A stretch of 64,000 nucleotides of DNA from Nostocales cyanobacterium HT-58-2 (GTDB taxonomy: Bacteria; Cyanobacteriota; Cyanobacteriia; Cyanobacteriales; Nostocaceae). Every line of letters starts with the position of its first letter. Position 1 is the first letter of the stretch. The notes under the pieces were generated by a model. That model was not told where the DNA came from, ran no database searches, and saw nothing but the letters and a program-made list of their open reading frames with translations. The position numbers were made by a program, and so were the translations under genes. The stretch lies in assembly GCA_002163975.1 (NCBI GenBank), contig CP019636.1:5583501-5647500 (forward strand), read 5' to 3'. Positions 51,893 through 59,979 of this stretch are shown here, in pieces.

Positions 51893-51978
51893 AATTAGTA
51901 TAGTAAGTAATACCTTTTCTTAAGGCAGGTTAGAACTTAATTTTTACAGTCAGGCTGACAGCAAAGGAGGTATCGGAT

Positions 51979-52275
51979 ATGGGTAACATTACATTCGTTA
52001 AAGAAAATCAAGAAGTTATAGCGGCAGATGGTGCTAATCTGCGGCAGAAAGCACTGCAAAACAACATCGATATATATAAATTGTTTGGCAAGATGATGAA
52101 TTGTGGAGGCTACGGTCAGTGTGGCTGCTGCGTTGTGGAGGTTGTTGAAGGAATGGAAAATCTCTCACCCCGCACAGATGCTGAAAATCGATTATTGAAG
52201 AAAAAGCCTGAAAATTGTCGCCTTGCTTGTCAAACCCTAGTGAATGGTCCAGTGAGTGTGGTGACAAAACCTTAA
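51979..52275 (+). CDS. 2Fe-2S ferredoxin
   Basis: A 98-residue ferredoxin with the cluster ligands in CGGYGQCGCC (about 42-51) and the last cysteine in NCRLACQT (about 79-86). The C-x5-C-x2-C spacing with a distant fourth cysteine resembles the adrenodoxin/bacterial-type and related cyanobacterial low-potential ferredoxins more than the main photosynthetic PetF (C-x4-C-x2-C). A very strong ribosome binding site, AAAGGAGGT, lies 9 bases before the ATG. It is followed by psbM 145 bases downstream on the same strand. The electron partner is unknown. Confidence 0.9.
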   Translation: MGNITFVKENQEVIAADGANLRQKALQNNIDIYKLFGKMMNCGGYGQCGCCVVEVVEGMENLSPRTDAENRLLKKKPENCRLACQTLVNGPVSVVTKP

Positions 52276-52419
52276 CGGTAAATAATCCAGAGTTGAAAGT
52301 CAAGGATCAAAAAAAAGATATTGAACTTAGACTTTGAACCTGTAATGAATAACTCGTTGAAGCCGCGATAATGGTATCCTAAAGTTGTTGACTGGATATC
52401 ATAGAGAGGCCTTCTTTCC

Positions 52420-52536
52420 ATGCAAGTTAATGACCTGGGGTTCGTGGCGAGCATTTTGTTCGTTTTGGTTCCCTCTGTTTTTTTAATCATTCTTTACATC
52501 CAAACTGCTAGCCGCGAAGGGAAAAAAGATAGTTAA
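52420..52536 (+). CDS. psbM: Photosystem II protein M
   Basis: A 38-residue single-helix membrane protein. It matches PsbM over its length: MQVNDLGFVASILFVLVP at the start and YIQTASREGKKDS at the end. PsbM lies at the monomer-monomer interface of photosystem II. It is followed at once by a strong terminator (52560-52590). GAGAGG lies about 12 bases upstream. Confidence 0.97.
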   Translation: MQVNDLGFVASILFVLVPSVFLIILYIQTASREGKKDS

Positions 52537-52559
52537 GACCTGTTTTATCGATAAGATAA

Positions 52560-52590
52560 AAAACCCCTACACAATAAGTGTAGGGGTTTT
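52560..52590. terminator. Bidirectional rho-independent terminator
   Basis: Perfect 13-bp arms AAAACCCCTACAC and GTGTAGGGGTTTT with an AATAA loop, flanked by A and T runs. It ends psbM on the plus strand and the universal stress protein gene on the minus strand. Confidence 0.88.
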
Positions 52591-52610
52591 GTTTACCAAC
52601 CGCAGTAACT

Positions 52611-53468
52611 TTAACCTACTGTCCGTGCCAACAATACTGGACAGGTTGCATTGACTCGAACATAGTCAGATAAAGAAGCACCTAACAGTCGATCTATATC
52701 TACCAAATTCTTGGCAATGGAAGGACGCCGATCTGGAGAACCAAGCAATAATAAATCTACGTTCAACTCATCCGTCAAACGGCAAATTTCTTCACCTGGT
52801 TTTCCACTGCTTGTTACACAACGAGCTTGTACACCATATTTTTTAGCTTGTGCATAAGCTGCAGCTAAAGTAGGATTTTGTTCTGGACTAACTTGTGTTG
52901 TTTCAGATTCTTTGCCGCGTAAATCTGTATTAACATTAGCCAGAATTAATTCCCCTCCCTTAATATCTTGCAGGAGGAATAAAGCCAAATTCAAGCAATT
53001 TTTTGCCGCATCAGAGTTATCCATTGCCACCATAATGCGGTTAACTTTTTTGACATAAATGTCATCTTTCACCAACAACATGGGGCGGGAAGATAATTGA
53101 AAAACATACTGACTGACTGAATTCGATAAAATTGATTGCAACCGCTTGAGTCCACGTGAACCCATAATAATCAGGTCAGCATCGATTTCGTCAGCTACCT
53201 CGCAAACAACACGTTTAGGATCACCTTGTCGCAAAATTGAAGAAACTTTGCTGGGATCTAAGTTTAGATACTGGATTGCATTAGCTAGAATCTTGCCACC
53301 TTCTTCCCACTTAGTTGTCATGCCTTCAGCAGAAACTTGGTCGGGAACAACGTGCAAAACTGTAACTTTTGACCGCTGGATTGACGGCACGTCTGTCAAA
53401 GTTTTGAGCATTTCTTCTGCATGACCCAATCCAGAGACAGCTAGCAAAATTTTTTCTATCATCATCAC
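52611..53468 (-). CDS. Universal stress protein with two Usp domains
   Basis: A 285-residue tandem Usp protein: domain 1 about 3-135 (starting IEKILLAVSG, with ADLIIMGSRGLKRL), domain 2 about 142-283 (starting VNRIMVAMDNSD, with VDLLLLGSPDRRPS). The nucleotide-loop glycines are partly changed, so ATP binding is uncertain. Usp proteins help in stress survival. Three consecutive ATG codons open the frame; any could be used, and MIEKILLAV is the family-like start. It stands alone between the psbM terminator and a repeat-rich gap. Confidence 0.92.
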   Translation of the reverse strand: MMMIEKILLAVSGLGHAEEMLKTLTDVPSIQRSKVTVLHVVPDQVSAEGMTTKWEEGGKILANAIQYLNLDPSKVSSILRQGDPKRVVCEVADEIDADLIIMGSRGLKRLQSILSNSVSQYVFQLSSRPMLLVKDDIYVKKVNRIMVAMDNSDAAKNCLNLALFLLQDIKGGELILANVNTDLRGKESETTQVSPEQNPTLAAAYAQAKKYGVQARCVTSSGKPGEEICRLTDELNVDLLLLGSPDRRPSIAKNLVDIDRLLGASLSDYVRVNATCPVLLARTVG

Positions 53469-53643
53469 GTCTTGTTGTTCAGGTTGCTTTGGGAATTAGC
53501 CATTAGTCATAAGTGGTGAGTCATTGGCATACTGAGGAAAAAATGACAAATGACCCTTTTCCTACGGAGACGCTAGCACATAGCTTGCTTCCCCGCAGAG
53601 GTACGTGTTCACTAGTCACCTAAAGAAGGAAACCCTTCGGCTT

Positions 53644-53729
53644 CGCCAGTTGCCTACGGAGGGAAACCCTCTCCGAAGTTTCCTCAACGGGGGGAACCCC
53701 CGCACGGAACTTCTCTCTGCAGCACTGGT
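53644..53729. repeat. GGAGGGAA-type palindromic repeats, copy 2 (double)
   Basis: Two adjacent hairpin-forming units: GGAGGGAAACCCTCTCC and GGGGGGAACCCCCGC, bordered by CGCCAGTTGCC on the left and GCACTGG on the right. The same borders and core type occur at 51665, 61822 and 62231. Confidence 0.6.
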
Positions 53730-53995
53730 CTCACTTTCTTGCAGATCTAGCTCACAAATGACATTTAAGTTTGTTTACACCTAGTTAACTAAAGTTTCAA
53801 CTAGGCTTCATTGATTTCAGCTTACTCTCAATTCTGACTGATGAGCTTAACGAATGGTTATTAAATTTATTAGTTTTAATCTATGTTTACTATTTTTAAT
53901 TAATGAGTGAGTTAAGTATTGCAAAGAAGTTCTAAAGGATTTTTTATGAAAAATGAAAATATAGGATTTCTATTTAATGTTTGAAATACATATAG

Positions 53996-54051
53996 GTGGG
54001 CAATGCCTACTATATCTGGGTTAGAGCTGGGTTTTGGTAAGCATTGCCCAC
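53996..54051. repeat. Inverted repeat with GTGGGCAATGCC arms
   Basis: Left arm GTGGGCAATGCCTAC (53996-54010) pairs with GTAAGCATTGCCCAC (54037-54051) at 14 of 15 positions. Same core as the palindrome at 49158-49182. Confidence 0.6.
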
Positions 54052-54158
54052 CCCACAGATACTTAAACTTTTTCAAAAATAAAACTAAAGAATATCTTTA
54101 CAAAAAAATGAGGCGATCGCGCTCTTGGTTTGCGTAGGAGAAGGCAAGGCTAATAGCC

Positions 54159-55007
54159 CTATTTTTTAAGCTTTTGAGACACGCACTCACGTTTGGGCAA
54201 TGCACTGCGCGCGATCGCCTCTGCTTTCAATAAAGCGGTTTGTTTCACCACGCTGACCCAGCTTCCCAATAGGTTGGTATCAGAAGGGTTGCAAGCACGT
54301 AAATCAGCCAGAGTTGAGACCAGGTCAAACCACAAACCCTGTTCAGCATAGACTGAAATTTGCTCTTTGGGACTAAGCTGCTTTAACTTGGACTCAACAT
54401 TATTACTGAGGGCAACTCGCTGCACCCAACCATCTACAGTAATGACAGAGTTGGGTGAAGTATCTTGAGTGTTGCAGACCAAGGACACAGACCATTGATA
54501 TGGTTGATTAATCGCTAAAGGTGGAATTCCTTGACTGGGTAGGGCAAAACTGGTTATGCCAGATTCCGGACTGGGTTGAAGTGTCGTGTTATAGACTAAA
54601 GTCCGCTGACCAGATTTCTCATCCACTTTGTGGAGACTAAAATTGACCTTTTGGGCTGTGTTTTTGGGTGTGTACCAGAAAAATCGGGGATAAGCAGAGG
54701 TTGTGAAGCCGATATTAGTTGGCGGTAGCAGTAATGCCAAGACTGGTAATTCTCCAGACATACAACTTTCTCTGCGTGTACCGCCATTTTCCCGACCTGC
54801 TGGTAACTTCTTTTTAGGGAGTTTTACTTGAAGATTACTGTTCTGCTTGAGACGATTGTCCGTTTGTGTTGATTGCTTTACGACAAGTGGGTTGGCAGTT
54901 TGTGCGTAAGTGACCAAGGGTAAGCTTAACAGCAAGGGAAGTAGGGAGAGTAGAAGAAAAAATTGTCTTGTCTTTCCTATCTCCCTGATCTTCCTCATGT
55001 TCTCCAT
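54159..55007 (-). CDS. DUF928 secreted protein
   Basis: A 282-residue exported protein. A signal peptide (FFLLLSLLPLLLSLPLVTYA, cleavage at about residue 36) is followed by a DUF928 domain (about 85-270), a family common in cyanobacteria. The usual P-x-F-W-Y segment is visible (YPRFFWYTP, about 106-114), as is the late YAEQGLWFDLVSTLADLR. Function unknown. It starts 17 bases after the oligopeptidase stop codon and is probably co-transcribed with it. Confidence 0.88.
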   Translation of the reverse strand: MENMRKIREIGKTRQFFLLLSLLPLLLSLPLVTYAQTANPLVVKQSTQTDNRLKQNSNLQVKLPKKKLPAGRENGGTRRESCMSGELPVLALLLPPTNIGFTTSAYPRFFWYTPKNTAQKVNFSLHKVDEKSGQRTLVYNTTLQPSPESGITSFALPSQGIPPLAINQPYQWSVSLVCNTQDTSPNSVITVDGWVQRVALSNNVESKLKQLSPKEQISVYAEQGLWFDLVSTLADLRACNPSDTNLLGSWVSVVKQTALLKAEAIARSALPKRECVSQKLKK

Positions 55008-55024
55008 CTCCCTTATTTCATCAA

Positions 55025-57130
55025 TTAAGCTGCAACAGCTAGACCATTATGCCGGAGCAAAGGTTCAGTAATGGGTTCGCGACCTCGGAAGGACTTAAAC
55101 ACTTCCATAGGATGCTTACTACCACCAAGAGCCAGCACTGTATCACGATAACGCTTTCCAGTAGCTTTTATAGCCTGTTCATTGTCTAGACCGGCTTCTT
55201 CAAAAGCAGCAAAAGCATCTGCGCTCAAGACTTCAGCCCATTTGTAACTGTAGTAACCTGCTGCATATCCCCCAGAAAATATGTGCCCGAAGGCACACAA
55301 AAAGGAATCCTCTGGCAAGGGTGGTAGAACAGTTGTGGTTTTGGCAATGCGATCGCGCACATTTTTTGGAGTTTCCCCACCACCTCGGCGATAGCGGTGG
55401 TGCAGTTCTATATCAAGGCTGCTAAAGTGAATTTGTCGCAACATAGCACTGCCACTCATGTAATTCTTTGCTGCCAGTAGCTTTTGATAGTAATGTTCCG
55501 GCAGAAGTTCCCCAGTTTCGTAATGCTTTGCCATTCCAAACAACGTTGGTCTGTCGTAGCACCAATTTTCCATGAACTGGCTGGGCAATTCTACAGCATC
55601 CCACTCGACATTGTTGATGCCTGCTGCCCCAATATAGTCTACCTGGGTTAGCATATGATGCAAACCATGACCGAACTCGTGGAACAAAGTCTCCACTTCA
55701 TAAAAAGTCATAAGACTAGGCTTACCACCGATTGGGGGAGTTTGATTGCAGACCAAATACGCCACAGGTAAGCGGGTCGTCTTGATCCCATTTTCCGTAA
55801 CTTTGCCACGGTTAATGCAGGTATCCATCCAAGCACCGCCACGCTTTTCCTCTGGACGGCTGTAGGGATCGAGGTAGAAATAAGCAATTGGGTTACCAGT
55901 CTCGTCAGCAATTTGGAAGTAACGCACATCCTCATGCCAAATTGGAGCTTGACCATCAGCAGGGGTGATAATTACACCAAACAGCCGCTGCACCAGCCCA
56001 AACAAGCCATCCAGGACTTGAGGGAGTGGGAAATAAGGGCGTAATTCTTCAGCAGTAAAGGCAAATTTTTCTTCTCGTTGGCGTTCTGCCCAAAAAGTGG
56101 TGTCCCAGTGCTGTAAATCGTTAGCTTCTGGTGCTCCCTTGGATGCAGCAAAAGCTTTGAGTTCTTCCAATTCCTTGACAGCAGCATCATAGCTGGCACG
56201 GCGCAGATCTTCCAACAATGACTCCACTGCTTGGACATTGGGAGCCATTTTACTAGCTAGACTCAATTCAGCATACGTCTCAAAGCCAAGTAATTCAGCC
56301 AGTTCTTGACGCAACTCCAAAATGCGTTCAATTAACGGGTTGTTATCCAGATCACCCGAAGAAGCACGGCTGATAAAGGCTTTATATAGTTTTTCTCGCA
56401 AGTCACGTCGAGTGCTGTGCTGCATGAAAGGACCGTAACTGGGGAAATCTAAAGTAATGCGCCAGGGACCATTTTCTGGCGTGGCGTTTTCTTCTCCTGC
56501 TGCCCGTGCTGCTTGTGCTGCTAAACTCAGCAAACTAGGAGGTAAACCGTCAATTTCTTCCTGAGTGGTCAGGGTCATGCTAAAAGCTTTGGTAGCATCT
56601 AGCAAGTGGTTGGAAAACTTGGTAGACTGTTCTGCCAACTCCATCTGAATAGCGTTAAAGCGTTCCCGTGCTTCACCCTGCAAGCCAACACCAGAAAGTT
56701 CCGCATCTCGGATAGCTGCTTCTACAATGCGTTGTTGAGCCGAGTCTAGCGTTGCCCAACTATCACTTGCGCGCAGTGTCTTAAAAGCATTGTAAACAGG
56801 TTGGCTTTGACCGAGCTTATTAGAAAACTGTACCACCTGTGGCTGTACCGTTTCGTACGCGTCACGAAGTTCGGAGCTATTTTTCACACCCATCAGATGG
56901 TTCACGATGCCCCAACTCCAATATAGGCGTTCTGTCAGCTTTTCCAGAGGTTCTACTAAACCGCTCCAAGTAGGCTCTACATTGGCTTCTAAAGTGGCAA
57001 GTTCCTGATCTAGTTCTGCCAGGAGTTGGTTGAATGCTGGCACCACATGCTCTGCTTTGATCTCACCAAAAGGAGGCAAACCAGAGCCTTGTAGTAAGGG
57101 ATTTTTTGAAATAATGGCGTTTTCACTCAT
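55025..57130 (-). CDS. prlC: Oligopeptidase A (M3 family metallopeptidase)
   Basis: A 701-residue zinc metallopeptidase of family M3, degrading short peptides in the cytoplasm. The zinc motif HEFGH (about 483-487, within LFHEFGHGLHHML) is intact, with the third ligand Glu expected in NNVEWDAVELPSQFMENW. The length is typical of PrlC/OpdA. It is the first gene of a pair with DUF928. Confidence 0.96.
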   Translation of the reverse strand: MSENAIISKNPLLQGSGLPPFGEIKAEHVVPAFNQLLAELDQELATLEANVEPTWSGLVEPLEKLTERLYWSWGIVNHLMGVKNSSELRDAYETVQPQVVQFSNKLGQSQPVYNAFKTLRASDSWATLDSAQQRIVEAAIRDAELSGVGLQGEARERFNAIQMELAEQSTKFSNHLLDATKAFSMTLTTQEEIDGLPPSLLSLAAQAARAAGEENATPENGPWRITLDFPSYGPFMQHSTRRDLREKLYKAFISRASSGDLDNNPLIERILELRQELAELLGFETYAELSLASKMAPNVQAVESLLEDLRRASYDAAVKELEELKAFAASKGAPEANDLQHWDTTFWAERQREEKFAFTAEELRPYFPLPQVLDGLFGLVQRLFGVIITPADGQAPIWHEDVRYFQIADETGNPIAYFYLDPYSRPEEKRGGAWMDTCINRGKVTENGIKTTRLPVAYLVCNQTPPIGGKPSLMTFYEVETLFHEFGHGLHHMLTQVDYIGAAGINNVEWDAVELPSQFMENWCYDRPTLFGMAKHYETGELLPEHYYQKLLAAKNYMSGSAMLRQIHFSSLDIELHHRYRRGGGETPKNVRDRIAKTTTVLPPLPEDSFLCAFGHIFSGGYAAGYYSYKWAEVLSADAFAAFEEAGLDNEQAIKATGKRYRDTVLALGGSKHPMEVFKSFRGREPITEPLLRHNGLAVAA

Positions 57131-57325
57131 GGTTTTGTGTGAGTAGCGAGTAAATAATATAAAGCGATTTTTATCTATATATCATCTAATGTAGCGATAG
57201 CTTTCTCTATTGCGGCTTTTTCGCAAGTAAAGATGGAAAAAAACCGTACTCACCAAAACAGTTTAGTTTTTTAGCAAAATTTTTAAGTAAGATTTGCGAG
57301 TCGGGAGTTATGAGTTCCCTATTCT

Positions 57326-58240
57326 CTAACTCATTTTCAATCGCGTCATTTCAAACAACTGCTGTGCATTCCTTCCCAAAAATGCATCAAACAGCGCTTG
57401 CTTGCCTGGTTCTACTTCCACCAGATAGCGCTGGGCAATTTCATAGTAGGCGTAAGTCCAGGGAACTTGAATTTCGACATCTGTAGTATCTTCTAAGACT
57501 GTCACAAATTCACTCACCGCTTGAGTTGCCGTTTGTCGCAAACCAAGAGCAACATCCCCCTCAATCTCAGCTTTCATTGGGACACCTAAGTTAGCTAAAC
57601 CATGGGCAGTGGTATCAATATCTGGGTATTCTGGGGTGTTCTGGCGATTAACGTAGCCTGTAAAGTGGTTCACTGCATAACCATGCAGAAGTACCCAAGC
57701 ACCATACTGAGTGACATTATTCACTTCTTCTAGGACAGAACGTTGCGGAGGTTGCCAAGGGCACGTAAAGATTCTGTGGAGTTCCTTGGCAAGGCGTTCA
57801 TGATCAGTGGCAAACGTCTCAAAAATTGCTGAAAAATTAAATAAATTTACACCTGCAACGGTTTGATGGATAAGTTGAACAGTCTTCTCTGGCAATTCAT
57901 CTACAATCAACTCACTAATAAACAACTTGGGCAAGTCAAATTCTTCTTGCTGAGGATGGTGATAATGACGGGCGTAAAGATGGGTATCTGGAAAAGAATA
58001 CTCTCCAGCAGCTTCGTAACCTAAAGCCTCAGCAAGTTCTCCCAAGTAGCCAATACCCAAGTTAACCTGACCCTGTGGACTGTTCACCACCATTCGCAAA
58101 GACCGAAAAGCAATGTGGTCATTAGCAACAGTCCCACCCGCATGAGTGATCATTTGTGCGTAGGTACGGGCATAACTGACCCTAGTGCTGTAGTCATGCC
58201 AAAGCAAGTCCCAAAGATGACGAGCAATTTCGGGGTTCAT
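57326..58240 (-). CDS. DUF1338 protein, 2-oxoadipate dioxygenase/decarboxylase (HglS) family
   Basis: A 304-residue non-heme iron enzyme of the DUF1338/YdcJ/HglS family. Characterised HglS converts 2-oxoadipate to D-2-hydroxyglutarate in lysine breakdown. The N-terminal HIAFRSL segment (about 42-48) holds the first likely metal histidine; TGYVNRQNTPEYPDIDT (about 210) and the final helix match the family. It is the last of three same-strand genes with an aldehyde dehydrogenase and a class-III aminotransferase. Together they support a 2-aminoadipate route. The shorter HglS form could prefer a different oxo acid. Confidence 0.88.
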   Translation of the reverse strand: MNPEIARHLWDLLWHDYSTRVSYARTYAQMITHAGGTVANDHIAFRSLRMVVNSPQGQVNLGIGYLGELAEALGYEAAGEYSFPDTHLYARHYHHPQQEEFDLPKLFISELIVDELPEKTVQLIHQTVAGVNLFNFSAIFETFATDHERLAKELHRIFTCPWQPPQRSVLEEVNNVTQYGAWVLLHGYAVNHFTGYVNRQNTPEYPDIDTTAHGLANLGVPMKAEIEGDVALGLRQTATQAVSEFVTVLEDTTDVEIQVPWTYAYYEIAQRYLVEVEPGKQALFDAFLGRNAQQLFEMTRLKMS

Positions 58241-58355
58241 AGTGTTGTTGACGATACATCTTTTAGATTAATGATAACTTTACACAAAGCTACAAAGCCG
58301 AAAACAGTTTTTTAGCGCCTTTTCGTCTCCATGCGAGATTGATTTCTATGTGTCT

Positions 58356-59663
58356 CTAAGACTGAATCTCTGCTAAAACTTCTAAAAGAATCTGGAAAGA
58401 TGTTTGAATTTGGTCACTATCGATAACAAGAGGCGGGCAAAAGCGAATTGCTGCTTTTCCACAACCTAATAACAACAGACCTCGTAAGAAGGCTTCTTGA
58501 ACAACGCGATCGCGCAGCTGGGAATCAAACTGACCCTCATCGTCTAACAAATCTACTGCTACCATCAAACCTTTACCTCGCGGTGTCGAGACTTGTGAAA
58601 ATTGTTGCGATAGACGACGCAAAAGAGCTTGCAGTAATTCTCCCATCTGAGTAGCGTTTGCCATCAAACTGCTTTCCAAGAGTCGCAAGGTCGTAAGAGC
58701 TGCAGCACATGCAACAGGATTACCACCAAAAGTGGTCGCATGAGCACCAGGTTGCCAAGTCATGATTTCCGAACGAGAAAGAATAGCTCCCAAAGGTAGA
58801 CCACTGGCGATCCCTTTAGCTGTGGTTATGATATCGGGCATGACACCCCAATGTTCAATAGCAAACAGACGACCAGTGCGCCCCATCCCAGATTGCACTT
58901 CATCAACTACCATCAGGATGCCATAGCGATCGCATATTTCTCGGATGCGCTGCAAAAACCCATCCTCTGGCACAATATAACCGCCTTCTCCCTGTATCGG
59001 TTCGACAATGATGGCTGCGACCTCTTTAGGTGGTATCATTGTAGAAAATAATTGTTTTTCCAAATAATCCAAGCTAGCGTGAGTCCCATATGGAATATGC
59101 GTGACACCTGGAAGTAAGGGACCAAAGTTTGCTCGCTGTACAACTTTGGAACCAGTCAGAGACATCGCCCCATAGGTGCGTCCGTGGAATGCTCCTAAAA
59201 AAGCAACTATCAGGGAACGTCCAGTATAGTACCTGGCGAGTTTGATGGCACCCTCGTTAGACTCTGCTCCAGAATTGCTAAAAAATACCCTTGCACCATT
59301 GGGAAAAGGGGCACGAGAAGCTAATTTCTCCGCCAATTCCACCATGGGTTCATAGTAAAAATCAGTTCCCGACATATGCACCAGCTTTGCAGCTTGCTCT
59401 TGAATGGCTTGCACAACTTCGGGGTGCGCGTGTCCAGTGGCGGTGACGGCAATTCCTGCAGTCATATCCAAAAATACATTACCGTCCACATCTTCCACCA
59501 TACAACCTTCGCCACGAGCGACAACCAACGGGTAGTCACGAGTGTAAGAAGGGGAAGTGACAGCACGATCGCGTTCTATGATATCTTTGGCGCGAGGTCC
59601 AGGTAGGGCAGTTACCAATTGGGGTACACGCGGTAAAGGTCGTTTAATGGGGAGACTTAACAT
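58356..59663 (-). CDS. Class-III aminotransferase (ornithine/lysine/4-aminobutyrate type)
   Basis: A 435-residue PLP enzyme. Motifs include GHAHPEVV, SGAESNEGAIKLAR (phosphate-binding), GAFHGRTYGAMSLTGSK, VDEVQSGMGRTG (Asp that pairs with the pyridine N) and TTAKGIASGLPLGA (Schiff-base Lys). The start, PGPRAKDIIERD, resembles archaeal-type ornithine or broad omega-aminotransferases. It may remove the epsilon-amino group of lysine or the alpha-amino group of 2-aminoadipate; exact substrate is not shown. It lies 115 bases before the HglS-like gene and about 316 after the aldehyde dehydrogenase. Confidence 0.92.
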   Translation of the reverse strand: MLSLPIKRPLPRVPQLVTALPGPRAKDIIERDRAVTSPSYTRDYPLVVARGEGCMVEDVDGNVFLDMTAGIAVTATGHAHPEVVQAIQEQAAKLVHMSGTDFYYEPMVELAEKLASRAPFPNGARVFFSNSGAESNEGAIKLARYYTGRSLIVAFLGAFHGRTYGAMSLTGSKVVQRANFGPLLPGVTHIPYGTHASLDYLEKQLFSTMIPPKEVAAIIVEPIQGEGGYIVPEDGFLQRIREICDRYGILMVVDEVQSGMGRTGRLFAIEHWGVMPDIITTAKGIASGLPLGAILSRSEIMTWQPGAHATTFGGNPVACAAALTTLRLLESSLMANATQMGELLQALLRRLSQQFSQVSTPRGKGLMVAVDLLDDEGQFDSQLRDRVVQEAFLRGLLLLGCGKAAIRFCPPLVIDSDQIQTSFQILLEVLAEIQS

Positions 59664-59793
59664 TAATTTTTTTAGATTTTTTAAGATTATTTGAAATTAA
59701 ACAGTCAGGTGCGATCGCTTTCTGTTGTATAAACCACAGATACACGCAGATTCATTTGTGTAAATCTCGTGTTTATCTGTGGTTTCATTTGTA

Positions 59794-59908
59794 ATACCAA
59801 TTTGAAAAAAGAATGCAACACATCGGTTGAACCCCCTCTCCTTGGTAAGGGGAGGGTGCCCGATAGGGCGGGTGGGGTTATTTGTCGCAAACATTTTTTA
59901 TTTGGTAT
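59794..59908. repeat. MITE-like inverted repeat element
   Basis: Starts ATACCAATTTGAAAAAA and ends TTTTTTATTTGGTAT, so the two ends are inverted repeats. The inner part holds CCCCCTCTCCTTGG.AAGGGGAGGG, related to the core of the 102-bp repeats at 33374 and 62305. It sits between the aminotransferase and aldehyde dehydrogenase genes of the putative lysine module. Confidence 0.7.
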
Positions 59909-59979
59909 AAGATTTGTCGAGTGGGCATAGCAGCCCACCAAACGCTTAAGCCCCTAGTCGCGTACTCATGAAGAATTCT

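Larger units (their letters stand above)
53469..54158. other. Repeat-rich intergenic region
   Basis: About 690 bases with no gene. It contains a GGAGGGAAACCCTC-type repeat cluster (53644-53729) and an inverted repeat built on GTGGGCAATGCC (53996-54010 with 54037-54051). The intervening DNA is AT-rich. Confidence 0.5.
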
